Assembly (NCBI GenBank): GCA_937975645.1
Contig: CALJTV010000048.1
Location: forward strand, 1 to 55,108
Direction: 5' to 3'
DNA from: an uncultured Dehalococcoidia bacterium
GTDB lineage: Bacteria > Chloroflexota > Dehalococcoidia > GIF9 > UBA5629
DNA: 55,108 bases
Program-made: the position numbers and the translations under genes
The notes under the pieces: generated by a model
Seen by the model: the letters and a program-made list of their open reading frames with translations, nothing else
Databases searched by the model: none
Told to the model about the DNA's origin: nothing
Shown: positions 25,299 through 38,981 of the stretch, piece by piece
Numbering within the stretch: position 1 is the stretch's first letter
Layout of the letters: every line of letters starts with the position of its first letter

Positions 25299-25679
25299 TC
25301 AACCCTCCCGACAGTCCAAACAGAGCCCCCGAAACTCCAACCGGTGGCAGTGTACATCGAACCCCGTCTTCTCGGCTACCCTCTTGTTAAGCCGCTCGTC
25401 CACCGGCTCATCAATATCAAATACCCGCCCGCATTTGAGGCAGCGGAAGTGGTAATGGTCATCCGTCCTTGCATCGAACCTACTGAACGTGCCGCACATA
25501 TCAAGTTCCACCACCTCACCGGTCTGGCACAAAAGACGCAGGTTCCTGTACACCGTCCCTAGACTGATGTTCGGTATCTCCTTCCTCACCTCGTTGAATA
25601 TCCAGTCAGCAGTGGGGTGCGTGTTCACCCCCCGCAGCACCCTCAGGATAGTCTCCCGCTGCCTAGTCTTTTTCAGCAT
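25299..25679 (-). CDS. perR: PerR-type Fur family peroxide regulator
   Basis: A 126-residue Fur-family repressor. The winged helix includes PNISLGTVYRNLRLL. The regulatory metal site of PerR is matched: H21 (HPTAD), D69 (RFDA), H75 and H77 (DHYH), and D88 or D90 (VFDID). A structural zinc site is formed by CLKC and CLDC. In PerR, iron-catalysed oxidation of the two His residues releases DNA. Position directly upstream of the redox island makes it the likely regulator, though clear PerR boxes were not found there. The N-terminus is short, starting MLKKTRQRE. Confidence 0.9.
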   Translation of the reverse strand: MLKKTRQRETILRVLRGVNTHPTADWIFNEVRKEIPNISLGTVYRNLRLLCQTGEVVELDMCGTFSRFDARTDDHYHFRCLKCGRVFDIDEPVDERLNKRVAEKTGFDVHCHRLEFRGLCLDCREG

Positions 25680-25689
25680 GACTGGAAAT

Positions 25690-25704
25690 TGATAATTACT
25701 ACTA
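25690..25704. promoter_or_regulatory. Weak PerR/Fur-box-like sequence upstream of perR
   Basis: TGATAAT-T-ACTACTA lies 10 nt upstream of the perR start. It matches 10 of 14 positions of the 7-1-7 PerR box. This could allow autoregulation, but an AT-rich promoter would look similar. Confidence 0.25.
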
Positions 25705-25761
25705 TTTTAGTCCTTTTTCAAACATTTATCAAAGGGTATAACCGGCCTGATGCAAAAAATG

Positions 25762-25831
25762 TCCCAGGTTCCGCCGCACAGCAGGGGTGATTGCGAAAGC
25801 GAACACAGCCCCTGCATGTGAAGCCCTGGGA
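25762..25831. other. Long structured palindrome between perR and the ACT gene
   Basis: Nested arms pair in register: TCCCAGG (25762-25768) with CCTGGGA (25825-25831), CACA with TGTG, GCAGGGG (25781-25787) with CCCCTGC (25809-25815), and an inner TTGC-GAAA-GCGA with a GNRA-type loop. On the minus strand the outer stem is followed by ACATTTTTT. It lies upstream of the promoter of the ACT gene, so it is not in that leader. It could be a small RNA or terminator on the minus strand, or an operator. No Rfam class was recognised. Confidence 0.55.
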
Positions 25832-25860
25832 TTGACACCAGTTGCCCGACGGGATATTAT
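25832..25860 (+). promoter_or_regulatory. Sigma-70 promoter of the ACT-domain gene
   Basis: Perfect TTGACA (25832-25837), 17-nt spacer, TATTAT (25855-25860). The ATG of the ACT gene is 36 nt downstream of the -10 box. Confidence 0.85.
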
Positions 25861-25896
25861 GAGCATCGAAACATTGTGGCTCAGGAGGTGGTTGCC

Positions 25897-26313
25897 ATGG
25901 CGGAAAAAGTCCAGCGCATCGAGTACTATTACACCATTGTTCCCAACAAAGCCGGCGCAGGGGCAGCAGTGCTTGATGCCCTAAAGGCAGAAGGGGTCAA
26001 CCTCGTCGCCTTTCTTGGTTTCCCCATAAGCTGGGGGCGCGCCCAGCTCGATTTCGTCCCTTACGATAAGGAAACTTTCCTCGCCGCAACCAAAAAGGCA
26101 AACATCAAAATCGTGGGACCACGGACGGCTTTCCTCATCCAGGGTGATGACCGCGCCGGTGCCGTGGCAGACACGGTGGCGAAGCTGAAGCAGGCACAGA
26201 TCAACATCACCGCCATGCAGGCTGTAGCCAGCGGCGAAGGGCGCTACGGAGCTATACTCTGGGTAAAGGCTAAGGACTTAGAGAGCGCAGCAAAGGCGCT
26301 AGGCATATCCTGA
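25897..26313 (+). CDS. ACT-domain protein
   Basis: A 138-residue protein with two ACT-like halves: IVPNKAGAGAAVLDALKAEGVNLVAF at the N-terminus and LIQGDDRAGAVADTVAKLKQAQINITAMQAV from about residue 75. ACT domains bind amino acids or other small ligands and regulate enzymes; no catalytic domain is attached. The ATG at 25897 follows AGGAGGT; a GTG at 25876 overlaps that site. It has its own promoter and is monocistronic. The ligand is unknown. Confidence 0.85.
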   Translation: MAEKVQRIEYYYTIVPNKAGAGAAVLDALKAEGVNLVAFLGFPISWGRAQLDFVPYDKETFLAATKKANIKIVGPRTAFLIQGDDRAGAVADTVAKLKQAQINITAMQAVASGEGRYGAILWVKAKDLESAAKALGIS

Positions 26314-26412
26314 AGCAGGACCCAAGACCTATCTACCATCAAGTCTTGTGCCAGCAGTAGTAGCAGAGGGGTAGAGAGGCTGTGTCGGGCTTTCCCGTCA
26401 ACGACAGCAAGC

Positions 26413-27693
26413 CTATTCCGTTTGGTACCTTTTGCAAGTCCATTCACCCAACCGGTCTACTGCCGGCTCCCTATAGATGACCCCTTTGGCAAACAGCCTG
26501 TCGACCTCGCTGTCACTATACCCTAGAAGCCGCATTAGCACCTCGCCACTGTGTTCGCCTATCAGTGGGGCGTGCCCCATTACTCTGCCAGGTGTCTCTG
26601 ACATCCTGAAGGGGCTGCCATAGATTTCGATCTCACCCACGAAGGGTTGCTCCATCTTGACCAGCATCTCCCGGTCGCGTATGTACGGGGCGTCCACCAC
26701 CTCGGCAAATGTCCGCACCCGCATCGCCGGTATACCAGCTCTGCGGAGCAGGTCTTCCACCTGTTGTACCGAATCGAATTTGCCTACCCACTCCTCCAGT
26801 GTCCGGTGGATAAAGGGGGCATTCTGATAGGTGAGTCTGACTTCGAGCTCATTGGTGCGCGGGTCAGTAAGCAGCCACTGGTACCCCTCGCCCATCACCC
26901 TGACCAGCTTCTCCCAGAGGACATCGCTCAGAGCCGCGATGGCGATAAGTCCGTCCTTCCCTTTATACAGCCCGTAAGGGGCATAAGCCGCCGCCCAGCG
27001 CGTATTGGGCACTGCTGGCACGGTGCGACCGCTGAATAAGTACCCCGGACCGTTGTTCTCATTCAAATGAAACAGACAGTCAGTCATAGAGATATCTATA
27101 CTCTGTCCCCTTCCTGTCTTCTCACGGTAATACAGTGCAGCCAGAATAGCCGTGGTGGCATGCATGGCGGCATTGCAATCTCCGATAGCCACCGGTGCCG
27201 GCGTTGGCGGGTCGGTCTGCCCGCACCACGAGCTGGCAACCTGCGCGATCAGGTCAAAGCCGGGCTCGGTGGCATAGGCACCGTAGTGACCGAAGCAGGA
27301 AATCGTGCAGTAAATGATCCTGGGATTGATCCTCCTCACCACAGCGTATCCCAGCCCGAGTTCCTTCATTGCCCCCGGTGCCATATTGGAGATCATCACA
27401 TCTGACTTCTTTATCAGTTCCTTGATGATCTTCAGCCCCTTCCTTGTCTTGATATTGATGGACAGGCTCTTCTTGCCTCGGTTGAGAAAGACATGGTAGC
27501 TACTTTGTTTGACGCCGTTGCGCTCCATCACCAGAGAGTAACGCCTCTCCAGCGCACCATTGCCAGGGGGTTCCACCTTTATCACCTCAGCACCCATATC
27601 AGCGAGCTGCCTGGTGGCGAAAGGCCCAGCGTACACCCAGGTAAAATCAAGTACCCTCAGCCCTTCCAGCGCGCCTCGTTTTCTTGCTGCCAT
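26413..27693 (-). CDS. Class III (CaiB/BaiF) acyl-CoA transferase
   Basis: A 426-residue family III CoA-transferase, moving CoA between carboxylic acids. N-terminal GLRVLDFTWVYAGPFATRQLADMGAEVIKVEPPGNG, then LNRGKKSLSINIKTRKG and a DLIAQVASSW segment are characteristic; the catalytic Asp should lie in PVAIGDCNAA. GGAGGAG lies three nt before the ATG at 27693. It is convergent with the ACT gene. Substrate cannot be inferred. Confidence 0.93.
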   Translation of the reverse strand: MAARKRGALEGLRVLDFTWVYAGPFATRQLADMGAEVIKVEPPGNGALERRYSLVMERNGVKQSSYHVFLNRGKKSLSINIKTRKGLKIIKELIKKSDVMISNMAPGAMKELGLGYAVVRRINPRIIYCTISCFGHYGAYATEPGFDLIAQVASSWCGQTDPPTPAPVAIGDCNAAMHATTAILAALYYREKTGRGQSIDISMTDCLFHLNENNGPGYLFSGRTVPAVPNTRWAAAYAPYGLYKGKDGLIAIAALSDVLWEKLVRVMGEGYQWLLTDPRTNELEVRLTYQNAPFIHRTLEEWVGKFDSVQQVEDLLRRAGIPAMRVRTFAEVVDAPYIRDREMLVKMEQPFVGEIEIYGSPFRMSETPGRVMGHAPLIGEHSGEVLMRLLGYSDSEVDRLFAKGVIYREPAVDRLGEWTCKRYQTE

Positions 27694-27885
27694 GGTCTCC
27701 TCCTTCGAAAGATGCATGATGAGGTCAACTCTAAAAAATGCCGACTGCAATAGACAATGGAGCCACCAAGGCTGCCATTAAAGCCTTTCGAGCATGTTGT
27801 CTATTTTACTGCCAGCAACCCCAGCCGTAAAGGCTTTTGGTCCCAAGAATAAATGCTGCCATTGCCTGCAGCGAAAGCCTGATTA

Positions 27886-27915
27886 CTGTTATAGAACTGC
27901 CCGGGCTGTTATAAT
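27886..27915 (+). promoter_or_regulatory. Candidate promoter of the small membrane protein gene
   Basis: A perfect TATAAT at 27910-27915 is preceded at 18 nt by CTGTTA, a weak -35. The next gene starts 36 nt downstream of the -10 box. Confidence 0.55.
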
Positions 27916-27951
27916 GGGTGCTGGCACGAAACATTGTAAGGAGGAAATCAC

Positions 27952-28116
27952 ATGGCACAGGAAGGCAGGCGCGGCGGCAACCCCACAGGTGCCCTTGCCG
28001 GAACAATCTGGTTTTTTGGTTGGCTGTTCACCATCGGCTTCGCCCAGCTATCATGGTGGAAGATAATCGTTGGCATAATCATCTGGCCCTACTTCCTCGG
28101 AATAGCTATCCGATGA
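27952..28116 (+). CDS. Small membrane protein
   Basis: A 54-residue protein, MAQEGRRGGNPTGALAG followed by two hydrophobic stretches (TIWFFGWLFTIGFAQL and WKIIVGIIIWPYFLGIAI). AAGGAGG lies six nt before the ATG and a TATAAT lies upstream, so it is probably a real gene. No family recognised; many bacteria carry similar small two-helix proteins. Confidence 0.75.
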   Translation: MAQEGRRGGNPTGALAGTIWFFGWLFTIGFAQLSWWKIIVGIIIWPYFLGIAIR

Positions 28117-28234
28117 CTCCGAACCCACCAGATATCCAGATAAGGCACACCACCGAACACAATTTCCTACGCCCGTGAAATGACCAGCCGAGAATCGCCA
28201 TCGGCAAGACTTATCTCTGAGTGCCTTTACCATT

Positions 28235-28657
28235 CTATGCCCCACCGGTACCGTAGTACGACGCTTTGGGCACCACCACCAGCCTGAGCCCCTCTACAGC
28301 GGCGACCACTACCTCATCACCTGCTTTGAGTTCATGCCCGTGGCATTTTGCTTTCCACAGCACGCCTTGCACTTTGACATAGCCCTCCGACGATTGCCAC
28401 CTGGTCACCACACCCTGAGCACCGATGATGTTCTCGAACGCCACCCTTGGCTTGAGGGAGAAGGTGGGCTTACCCACACGGTACATGATGTAAGAATGCA
28501 CCGCCAGCCCCAGCATGAAAATTGCCAGCAGCCACAATGGGAGCCTTATGCCAAACCTTGGCAGCAACCATAGCACCGCAGCCACCAGCAGCCCTTGCTC
28601 AAGCAGGGCACCCAAAATAGCCTGCACGGTATACCATAATGGGGGACTGGACTTCAT
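28235..28657 (-). CDS. NfeD-like membrane protein
   Basis: A 140-residue protein with two hydrophobic segments (GALLEQGLLVAAVLWLL and LPLWLLAIFMLGLAVHSY) followed by an OB-fold NfeD domain (GAQGVVTRWQSSEGYVKVQGVLWKA, then AGDEVVVAAVEGLRLVV). NfeD proteins usually accompany SPFH/stomatin proteins or a membrane protease; neither is nearby. The start is uncertain: the ATG at 28657 was chosen, and longer readings would overlap the zinc-ribbon gene. Confidence 0.75.
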   Translation of the reverse strand: MKSSPPLWYTVQAILGALLEQGLLVAAVLWLLPRFGIRLPLWLLAIFMLGLAVHSYIMYRVGKPTFSLKPRVAFENIIGAQGVVTRWQSSEGYVKVQGVLWKAKCHGHELKAGDEVVVAAVEGLRLVVVPKASYYGTGGA

Positions 28658-28707
28658 AACGCTTTTCGTTGGGATGGGGGCCATTCCCTGGGCGACTATT
28701 CCGCAGT

Positions 28708-28989
28708 TCACACTTCGCCGTACCGCCCCCCACCGCAGAGGTAGGCACACTTAGGGCAATACCTGGAGTCCGCTGGCACCACAGCGCCACAGTTGGGGCA
28801 ACATAAATCAAGCACGGCGCCGCAATCGGTACAGAACTTGAAATCGGGTGGGCTTTCCATACCGCATCGAGGACACCTCTTCACCGCCGACTGCGCCTTA
28901 GCCGCTAACCTAGCGCCACAGTTGCCACAGAACTGATGGTGCATCAGGTTCTCAGCGCCACAGTTAGGACAGAGAAAGGTCTCCACCAT
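28708..28989 (-). CDS. Multi-zinc-ribbon protein
   Basis: A 93-residue protein with six CxxC pairs arranged as three double-Cys zinc ribbons: CPNCGAEN/CGNCGARL, CPRCGMES/CTDCGAVL and CPNCGAVV/CPKCAYLC. It is of the DZANK type seen in many regulators and adaptor proteins. AAGGTGA precedes the ATG. It precedes the NfeD-like gene. Function unknown. Confidence 0.85.
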   Translation of the reverse strand: MVETFLCPNCGAENLMHHQFCGNCGARLAAKAQSAVKRCPRCGMESPPDFKFCTDCGAVLDLCCPNCGAVVPADSRYCPKCAYLCGGGRYGEV

Positions 28990-29082
28990 TGGTCACCTTG
29001 AACACCTTTCCTTGCCACCCTATTGACACCACCCCATAAAGCCACCACATTTTAGCCGTTTCAACCCCTCGGCTCAACCCCC

Positions 29083-29844
29083 TCAGTCCTCAAAGATCGC
29101 CACCACCCGGCTCCAGCCAGCGCTACCGCCTTTCACCTTGATGGGGAAACATGCCACTTTAAAGCCAAACGGCTTCGGCAGTTTGTCCAGGTTAGCCAGT
29201 TTCTCTATATGGCAATATTCCTTCTCTATACCTACATAATGCCCCGCCCATATCAGACTCTTGTCGTGCGTCTTACTGAAGTCCTCCCTTATCGCCCAGA
29301 AGGGACGGTCCCAACCCCAGGCATCAGTACCCATCACCCTCACCCCTTGCCCAATAAGCCACAGCGTGGACTCACGGGTCATACCACAGCCAGCGTTGAA
29401 ATACTCTGGGCTACCCCAGAGCTTGTCAGCCCCGGTCTGTATGAGCACTATATCCCACGGCTTGATGCGGTAGCCAATTTTGTTGAGAGCCTCCTTTAAG
29501 TCTTCCACTGTAATTCCCGAGCCCCGCGGTTTATGCCTCATGTCCAGCAGCACGCCATCGCCATAAAACCACTCAAGCGGCATCTCATCGATCGTCCGTG
29601 CCTTTTTGCCCTCGGAGACCGGTGCGTAATGCCACGGGGCATCTACATGCGTTCCGGAATGGGTGGAAAGCGTCACCGTATCGCTCGACCAGCCCAACCC
29701 ATTGGGCAGGTCGCTGTCAGCACAGCCAAATATCGCTTTCATCGTCGCCGTACCTTGTTGATGTGGCTCATGGACGATCTTCGGCGCTGCCATTTCACTG
29801 GGGCTCTCTTCAAGTGGAACGCTCAAGTCTATGATTCTGACCAT
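29083..29844 (-). CDS. Cyclase-family (kynurenine formamidase-like) metal-dependent hydrolase
   Basis: A 253-residue protein of the cyclase family. The metal-binding motif HSGTHVDAPWHY lies at about residues 62-73. The family includes kynurenine formamidases, isatin hydrolases and polyketide cyclases. AAGGAGGG precedes the ATG at 29844. No other tryptophan-degradation gene is nearby, so the substrate is open. Confidence 0.9.
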   Translation of the reverse strand: MVRIIDLSVPLEESPSEMAAPKIVHEPHQQGTATMKAIFGCADSDLPNGLGWSSDTVTLSTHSGTHVDAPWHYAPVSEGKKARTIDEMPLEWFYGDGVLLDMRHKPRGSGITVEDLKEALNKIGYRIKPWDIVLIQTGADKLWGSPEYFNAGCGMTRESTLWLIGQGVRVMGTDAWGWDRPFWAIREDFSKTHDKSLIWAGHYVGIEKEYCHIEKLANLDKLPKPFGFKVACFPIKVKGGSAGWSRVVAIFED

Positions 29845-29961
29845 TCGTTTTCCCTCCTTCAGCTACAGATGTTCCGATTATGGCATATGTCCCGCGCTGG
29901 GGCAAGGCTCACACTACACCGGTTTCTCTGCGCATGGTAGTATAAAGTCCTCTTCTTCAGC

Positions 29962-30111
29962 AGCGTTCTTTATTCAGGCTTTTGCCCCCACTCTCTAACT
30001 CTCTCCCACGGGGAGAGGATTAAGGTGAGGGCGGATCTTGAACAAATCTTTAGACCTTGCTCCCGTTGCAACAGGTTGCCCCAGAGAAAAAGCCAGGGCA
30101 AAAGATACACT
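29962..30111. repeat. MITE-like palindromic repeat, copy 2 (inverted relative to copy 1)
   Basis: About 150 bp that matches the reverse complement of 4206-4380. Shared blocks include AGCGTTCTTT, TTATTCAGGCTTTT, CTCTAACTCTC, TAAGGTGAGGG, CTTGAACAAA, CTTTAGAC and CCCCAGAGAAAAAGCC. The right terminus has decayed relative to copy 1. It lies in the gap between the cyclase gene and ligA and ends just before the ligA promoter region. Confidence 0.75.
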
Positions 30112-30123
30112 ATATATCTCTTC

Positions 30124-30152
30124 TTCTCACATGTGTTAAGCGGTGCTATACT
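30124..30152 (+). promoter_or_regulatory. Candidate ligA promoter
   Basis: TATACT at 30147-30152 with TTCTCA 17 nt upstream, 20 nt before the ligA ATG. The -10 box is good and the -35 box is poor. Confidence 0.4.
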
Positions 30153-30159
30153 AGACTAA

Positions 30160-32199
<2,040 letters not shown>

Positions 32200-32207
32200 G
32201 ACCTCCA

Positions 32208-32792
32208 ATGAAGCTCATTGTCGGTCTGGGAAACCCGGGTAGGGCTTACGCCTCCAGCCGCCATAACATTGGCTTTCGCTGCATCAACCACCTGGCACGG
32301 AAGCACTCCGTTTCCCTCAAGCAGCACCAGTGCCGGGCACAGACTGGCAGCGGCGAGATAGCTGGCGTGCCTGTGCTGCTGGCAAGACCAAAGACATTTG
32401 TTAACCTGTCCGGGGAAGCCGTCAGCCGGCTGATGCGGAAGCACTCCATAGCCGCAGACGATTTCATCGTCATCCACGATGACCTCGACCTGCCCCTGGG
32501 CAAACTGCGCATCCGCAAAGGTGGCAGCTCTGGCGGGCACAAGGGCATAAACTCCATAATCTCCGCCATCGGCAGCAAAGAGTTCTACCGCATAAAGGTG
32601 GGCATCGGTCGTCCTGTTGGTCCGGATGGCATGCCCACGACCGATGAGAAGCTCATCGTGGACTACGTCCTCGGCAACTTCACCCCTGAGGAGGAGAAAG
32701 CCATCGAGCCGGTCATCGCCAAGGTGGCTGAAGCCGTCGTATGCCTGCTCACCGAAGGCTTAAGCGCAGCCATGAACCGCTTCAACCGGTAG
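32208..32792 (+). CDS. pth: Peptidyl-tRNA hydrolase
   Basis: A 194-residue enzyme that releases peptides from prematurely dropped peptidyl-tRNA. Catalytic residues are in place: N9 in GLGNPG, H19 in RHNIGF and Asp in HDDLDLPLGK. GGSSGGHKGINSI is the family motif. It follows ligA by eight nt. Confidence 0.96.
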   Translation: MKLIVGLGNPGRAYASSRHNIGFRCINHLARKHSVSLKQHQCRAQTGSGEIAGVPVLLARPKTFVNLSGEAVSRLMRKHSIAADDFIVIHDDLDLPLGKLRIRKGGSSGGHKGINSIISAIGSKEFYRIKVGIGRPVGPDGMPTTDEKLIVDYVLGNFTPEEEKAIEPVIAKVAEAVVCLLTEGLSAAMNRFNR

Positions 32793-32904
32793 TTGCCTCC
32801 GATAGTGCCGGTACGCCCCAAGACTTGGCAACGAGCCCACTGCCTGCCTCTCAGCACCCTATCAAAGCCGACAGATCGGAACGCCGCAACAGGAGCTCCG
32901 CCCT

Positions 32905-33243
32905 GTGCTCAGGGTCTTCGATCAGGAAACGCCAGCCTCATACAAGTGGAAGGCGATCAAAAGCGAGCTCACCTCGCGTAAGTCGGCCCTCGAACAGCAG
33001 AGAAAGGCGGTAGTGGATACAGCACGCCGTAATACATCAACATTGTCGGATGTCATCCAGCACTCAGGGGACTGGAAGGTGAGAAAGCTCGGCACTGATG
33101 CCTACAGCATAAGCGGCTATGGTCTGGGCTGGAACGATGGACTTACCGAAGGTACTTGGACATACCATCAAAGCTCGAAACGAGCCTTCCCAGCCGATGC
33201 CCAGAGCGAGGCGCTGAGAAAAATAATAGCTGGCGAATTTTAG
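32905..33243 (+). CDS. Hypothetical protein
   Basis: A 112-codon frame starting with GTG, with AGGAG nine nt upstream. The product has a charged, probably helical N-terminal half (KWKAIKSELTSRKSALEQQRK) and a C-terminal half with GDWKVRKLGTDAYSISGYGLGW. No family recognised. It may be a real small gene or the tail of a degraded larger one; the region before it (32793-32904) shows nothing else. Confidence 0.45.
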   Translation: MLRVFDQETPASYKWKAIKSELTSRKSALEQQRKAVVDTARRNTSTLSDVIQHSGDWKVRKLGTDAYSISGYGLGWNDGLTEGTWTYHQSSKRAFPADAQSEALRKIIAGEF

Positions 33244-33301
33244 CAACTAACAAGATGGGCTCTTGCCCTAGTCCCACTACGAAGGTCCAGGTAACTTCTG
33301 T

Positions 33302-33329
33302 TTGCCATCGTTAAACTTCGTGGTATAAT
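33302..33329 (+). promoter_or_regulatory. Promoter upstream of the LOG-like gene and eno
   Basis: TTGCCA (33302-33307), 16-nt spacer, TATAAT (33324-33329). The ATG of the next gene lies 35 nt downstream, and an upstream TTG start would overlap the -10 box, supporting the ATG. Confidence 0.7.
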
Positions 33330-33364
33330 TGCGTTCGGGCTTTTCTCCGGTTCCTGAACGCGCC

Positions 33365-35177
<1,813 letters not shown>

Positions 35178-35181
35178 ATAG

Positions 35182-36177
35182 ATGGAGATAGTCCAAGGCA
35201 TACACCAGATAAAAGTCCCGATCCCAGGTGGCACACTCGACCACGTAAACGCCTACATATTGCAGAGCGACAAAGGCAATGTCCTCATAGACACCGGCTT
35301 CGACACGCCTGAAGCCTTCGCAGCGCTCAGGGACGGGCTAAAACTGAGTAGCCTTGGGTTCAAAGACATAACCCACATCATCATCACCCACATCCACCCC
35401 GACCACTACGGCATGACAGCCAAATTGAAACAGATGACCGGGGCAACAGTCGCCTTCAGTGAAACTGAGGAAAGGCTGCTGGAGTCCCGCTACCAGAACC
35501 CGGAAAGCTTACTTGCAGAGACAAGGGGGCTGCTCCAGTCAAATGGCGTCCCTGAAGAATACCTACCAGGACTGGTCGAAGTGGCTATGCCACTCCGAGA
35601 GTTCGTGGGGGTGGTGCCAGCCGATACCAAGCTCAAAGGCGGAGAGAAAATCTCCATCGGTTCCTTGGAGCTCAGGGTAATCCTCACCCCAGGGCATTCC
35701 CCGGGACATATCTGCCTCTACGAGCCCAAGAGAAAGTTCTTGTTCTCCGGTGACCATGTCCTGCCAGATATTACCTCCCATGTCGGCTTCCACCCCCAGT
35801 CTGGTGAGAACCCACTGGGCGACTTCCTTGCCGCACTGGAAGCCCTCACCCAGCTCGACATCAACCTTGCTTTCCCTGGTCATGGCTCAGTCTTTTCCGG
35901 AATCAGGCTGCGCATCAATGAGCTACTCTACCACCACCAGGAGCGGGAGCGAGCTATAGTCATTGCCGCCGAGGATGAGATGAAGACCGCCTACCAAATA
36001 GCCAGCGAGATATTGTGGATGCCCACAGGCGAACCGATGCCATTCTCTAAGCTGTCTAACTTCGACAAAAGGCTGGCAGTGCTGGAAACACTGGCTCATT
36101 TGAAATACTTGATGAGCAAGGGCAAAGCACAGAAATTCACCAAGGACGGACTAGACCTGTACTGGACAGGGGAGTGA
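35182..36177 (+). CDS. Metallo-beta-lactamase fold hydrolase
   Basis: A 331-residue hydrolase with the dinuclear metal motif THIHPDHYG (about residues 70-78), later TPGHSPGHICL, FSGDHVLP and FPGHGS. It resembles the glyoxalase II-like/LACTB2 group with a C-terminal winged-helix extension. Substrate unknown. It begins four nt after eno and overlaps the GTG alternative start of queF. Confidence 0.9.
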   Translation: MEIVQGIHQIKVPIPGGTLDHVNAYILQSDKGNVLIDTGFDTPEAFAALRDGLKLSSLGFKDITHIIITHIHPDHYGMTAKLKQMTGATVAFSETEERLLESRYQNPESLLAETRGLLQSNGVPEEYLPGLVEVAMPLREFVGVVPADTKLKGGEKISIGSLELRVILTPGHSPGHICLYEPKRKFLFSGDHVLPDITSHVGFHPQSGENPLGDFLAALEALTQLDINLAFPGHGSVFSGIRLRINELLYHHQERERAIVIAAEDEMKTAYQIASEILWMPTGEPMPFSKLSNFDKRLAVLETLAHLKYLMSKGKAQKFTKDGLDLYWTGE

Positions 36178-36182
36178 GGACG

Positions 36183-37626
<1,444 letters not shown>

Positions 37627-37667
37627 CACCCAGTGCGTTGGCCCCTCTGCCTAGCGGTTGCCTACCT

Positions 37668-38981
37668 CTAATGAAGCATTGTCTGTGGCAACCACAATGC
37701 TATTGATGGGAACAATATTATCAAGGCTAACCCCAGCGCCTGAAGTCCCACAAATGGACCCACAGACCGGTATATTTCCATCATGGTCGTTCCCGGCGGA
37801 GCCACCGCTCTCATGTAGAACAGGTTAAAACCAAACGGTGGCGTCAAGTAAGCCATCTCCATATTCACCACGAAAAGGATGGCAAACCACAGTGTGCTAA
37901 AGCCGAGCGCCTGGACCACTGGAACAAATATCGGGGTACAGATCATGATTATACCTACGGGATCAAGGAAACACCCCAGCACGAAGAACACCAGTTGCAT
38001 AGTGACCAGCACAGCGTAGCGCCCGCCAGGCACGGAAAGCAACAACTCTTGTAACAAGTGGGAAACTCCTGTGGCGGTATACAGCGCTGTGAAGCAATAG
38101 GCACCAGCTAGTATCCAGATTATCATACCACTAAGCCCGGCAGTACGGTAACAGGCTTCTTTGACCATCGTCCAATTAAGCCTGCGATACACAGCAGCCG
38201 AGATCACAGCACCCAGCACACCCATCGCCGCCGCCTCCGACGGTGTGCACACCCCGAAGTATATTGAACCCAAGACCATCGCCACGATAACCAATGGAAG
38301 AATTACAGCTCGCAAACTGGCTAGCTTCTGACCCCAGGTCGCCCGCTCATGAAGCGGTAAAGGGGGACCTTCCTCTGGTCGGAGCCAGCAGCGTATGGCT
38401 ATGTAAACTATAAACAGTGAGGCGAGCACAAGACCCGGAAAGACTCCTCCCATGAACATCGCCCCTATGGACTCGCCGGTATAAACACCGTACAGTATCA
38501 TTATCACGCTCGGTGGAATAAGTATGCCCAGCGCACCCCCAGCTGCGATGCAGCCTATAGCTATTTTCCTATCGTACCTCCGCTTGAGCATCTCGGGGAG
38601 CGCGATCACACCCATACTGGAAGTAGCTGCACCGCTTATACCAGACATAGCAGCAAACACGGTGCAGATACCCACCGTGCCCATTGCCAGCCCTCCACGC
38701 AGACCAGCCATCCAACGGTGCATCATGGTGTACATGTCGTCAGCAACGCCCGCCCTTTCTAGCAGCATCGCCATAAAGATGAAGAGCGGCACCGCCACCA
38801 GGGTAAATTTCCCCATAGCAGCATACATCTGGGATGCCACCACCATGAGACCACTCGGACCCCAGAGGAGCAATATGCCGATTACACCCACGCCCCCCAA
38901 TGTAAAGGCAAGCGGCAGCCCCAGTGCCAAGAACAGAACCAAACAACCGAAGAGAACAATGGTAGCCAGTTCTGGCGACAT
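37668..38981 (-). CDS. dctM: TRAP transporter large permease (DctM)
   Basis: A 437-residue membrane protein with about 12 hydrophobic segments, the sodium-coupled transport subunit. Family marks include LALGLPLAFTLGGVG, FIFMAMLLERAGVADD, GISGAATSSMG and AAGGALGILIPPS. It shares one nt with the dctQ end (38981). Confidence 0.95.
   Translation of the reverse strand: MSPELATIVLFGCLVLFLALGLPLAFTLGGVGVIGILLLWGPSGLMVVASQMYAAMGKFTLVAVPLFIFMAMLLERAGVADDMYTMMHRWMAGLRGGLAMGTVGICTVFAAMSGISGAATSSMGVIALPEMLKRRYDRKIAIGCIAAGGALGILIPPSVIMILYGVYTGESIGAMFMGGVFPGLVLASLFIVYIAIRCWLRPEEGPPLPLHERATWGQKLASLRAVILPLVIVAMVLGSIYFGVCTPSEAAAMGVLGAVISAAVYRRLNWTMVKEACYRTAGLSGMIIWILAGAYCFTALYTATGVSHLLQELLLSVPGGRYAVLVTMQLVFFVLGCFLDPVGIIMICTPIFVPVVQALGFSTLWFAILFVVNMEMAYLTPPFGFNLFYMRAVAPPGTTMMEIYRSVGPFVGLQALGLALIILFPSIALWLPQTMLH

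Noticed and set aside
25680..25896. A riboswitch controlling the ACT gene
   Set aside because: The structured region lies upstream of a clear TTGACA-17-TATTAT promoter and would not be in the ACT transcript.
26314..26412. Terminator between the ACT and CoA-transferase genes
   Set aside because: Short hairpins such as CAAGAC/GTCTTG occur but none is followed by a T run on either strand.
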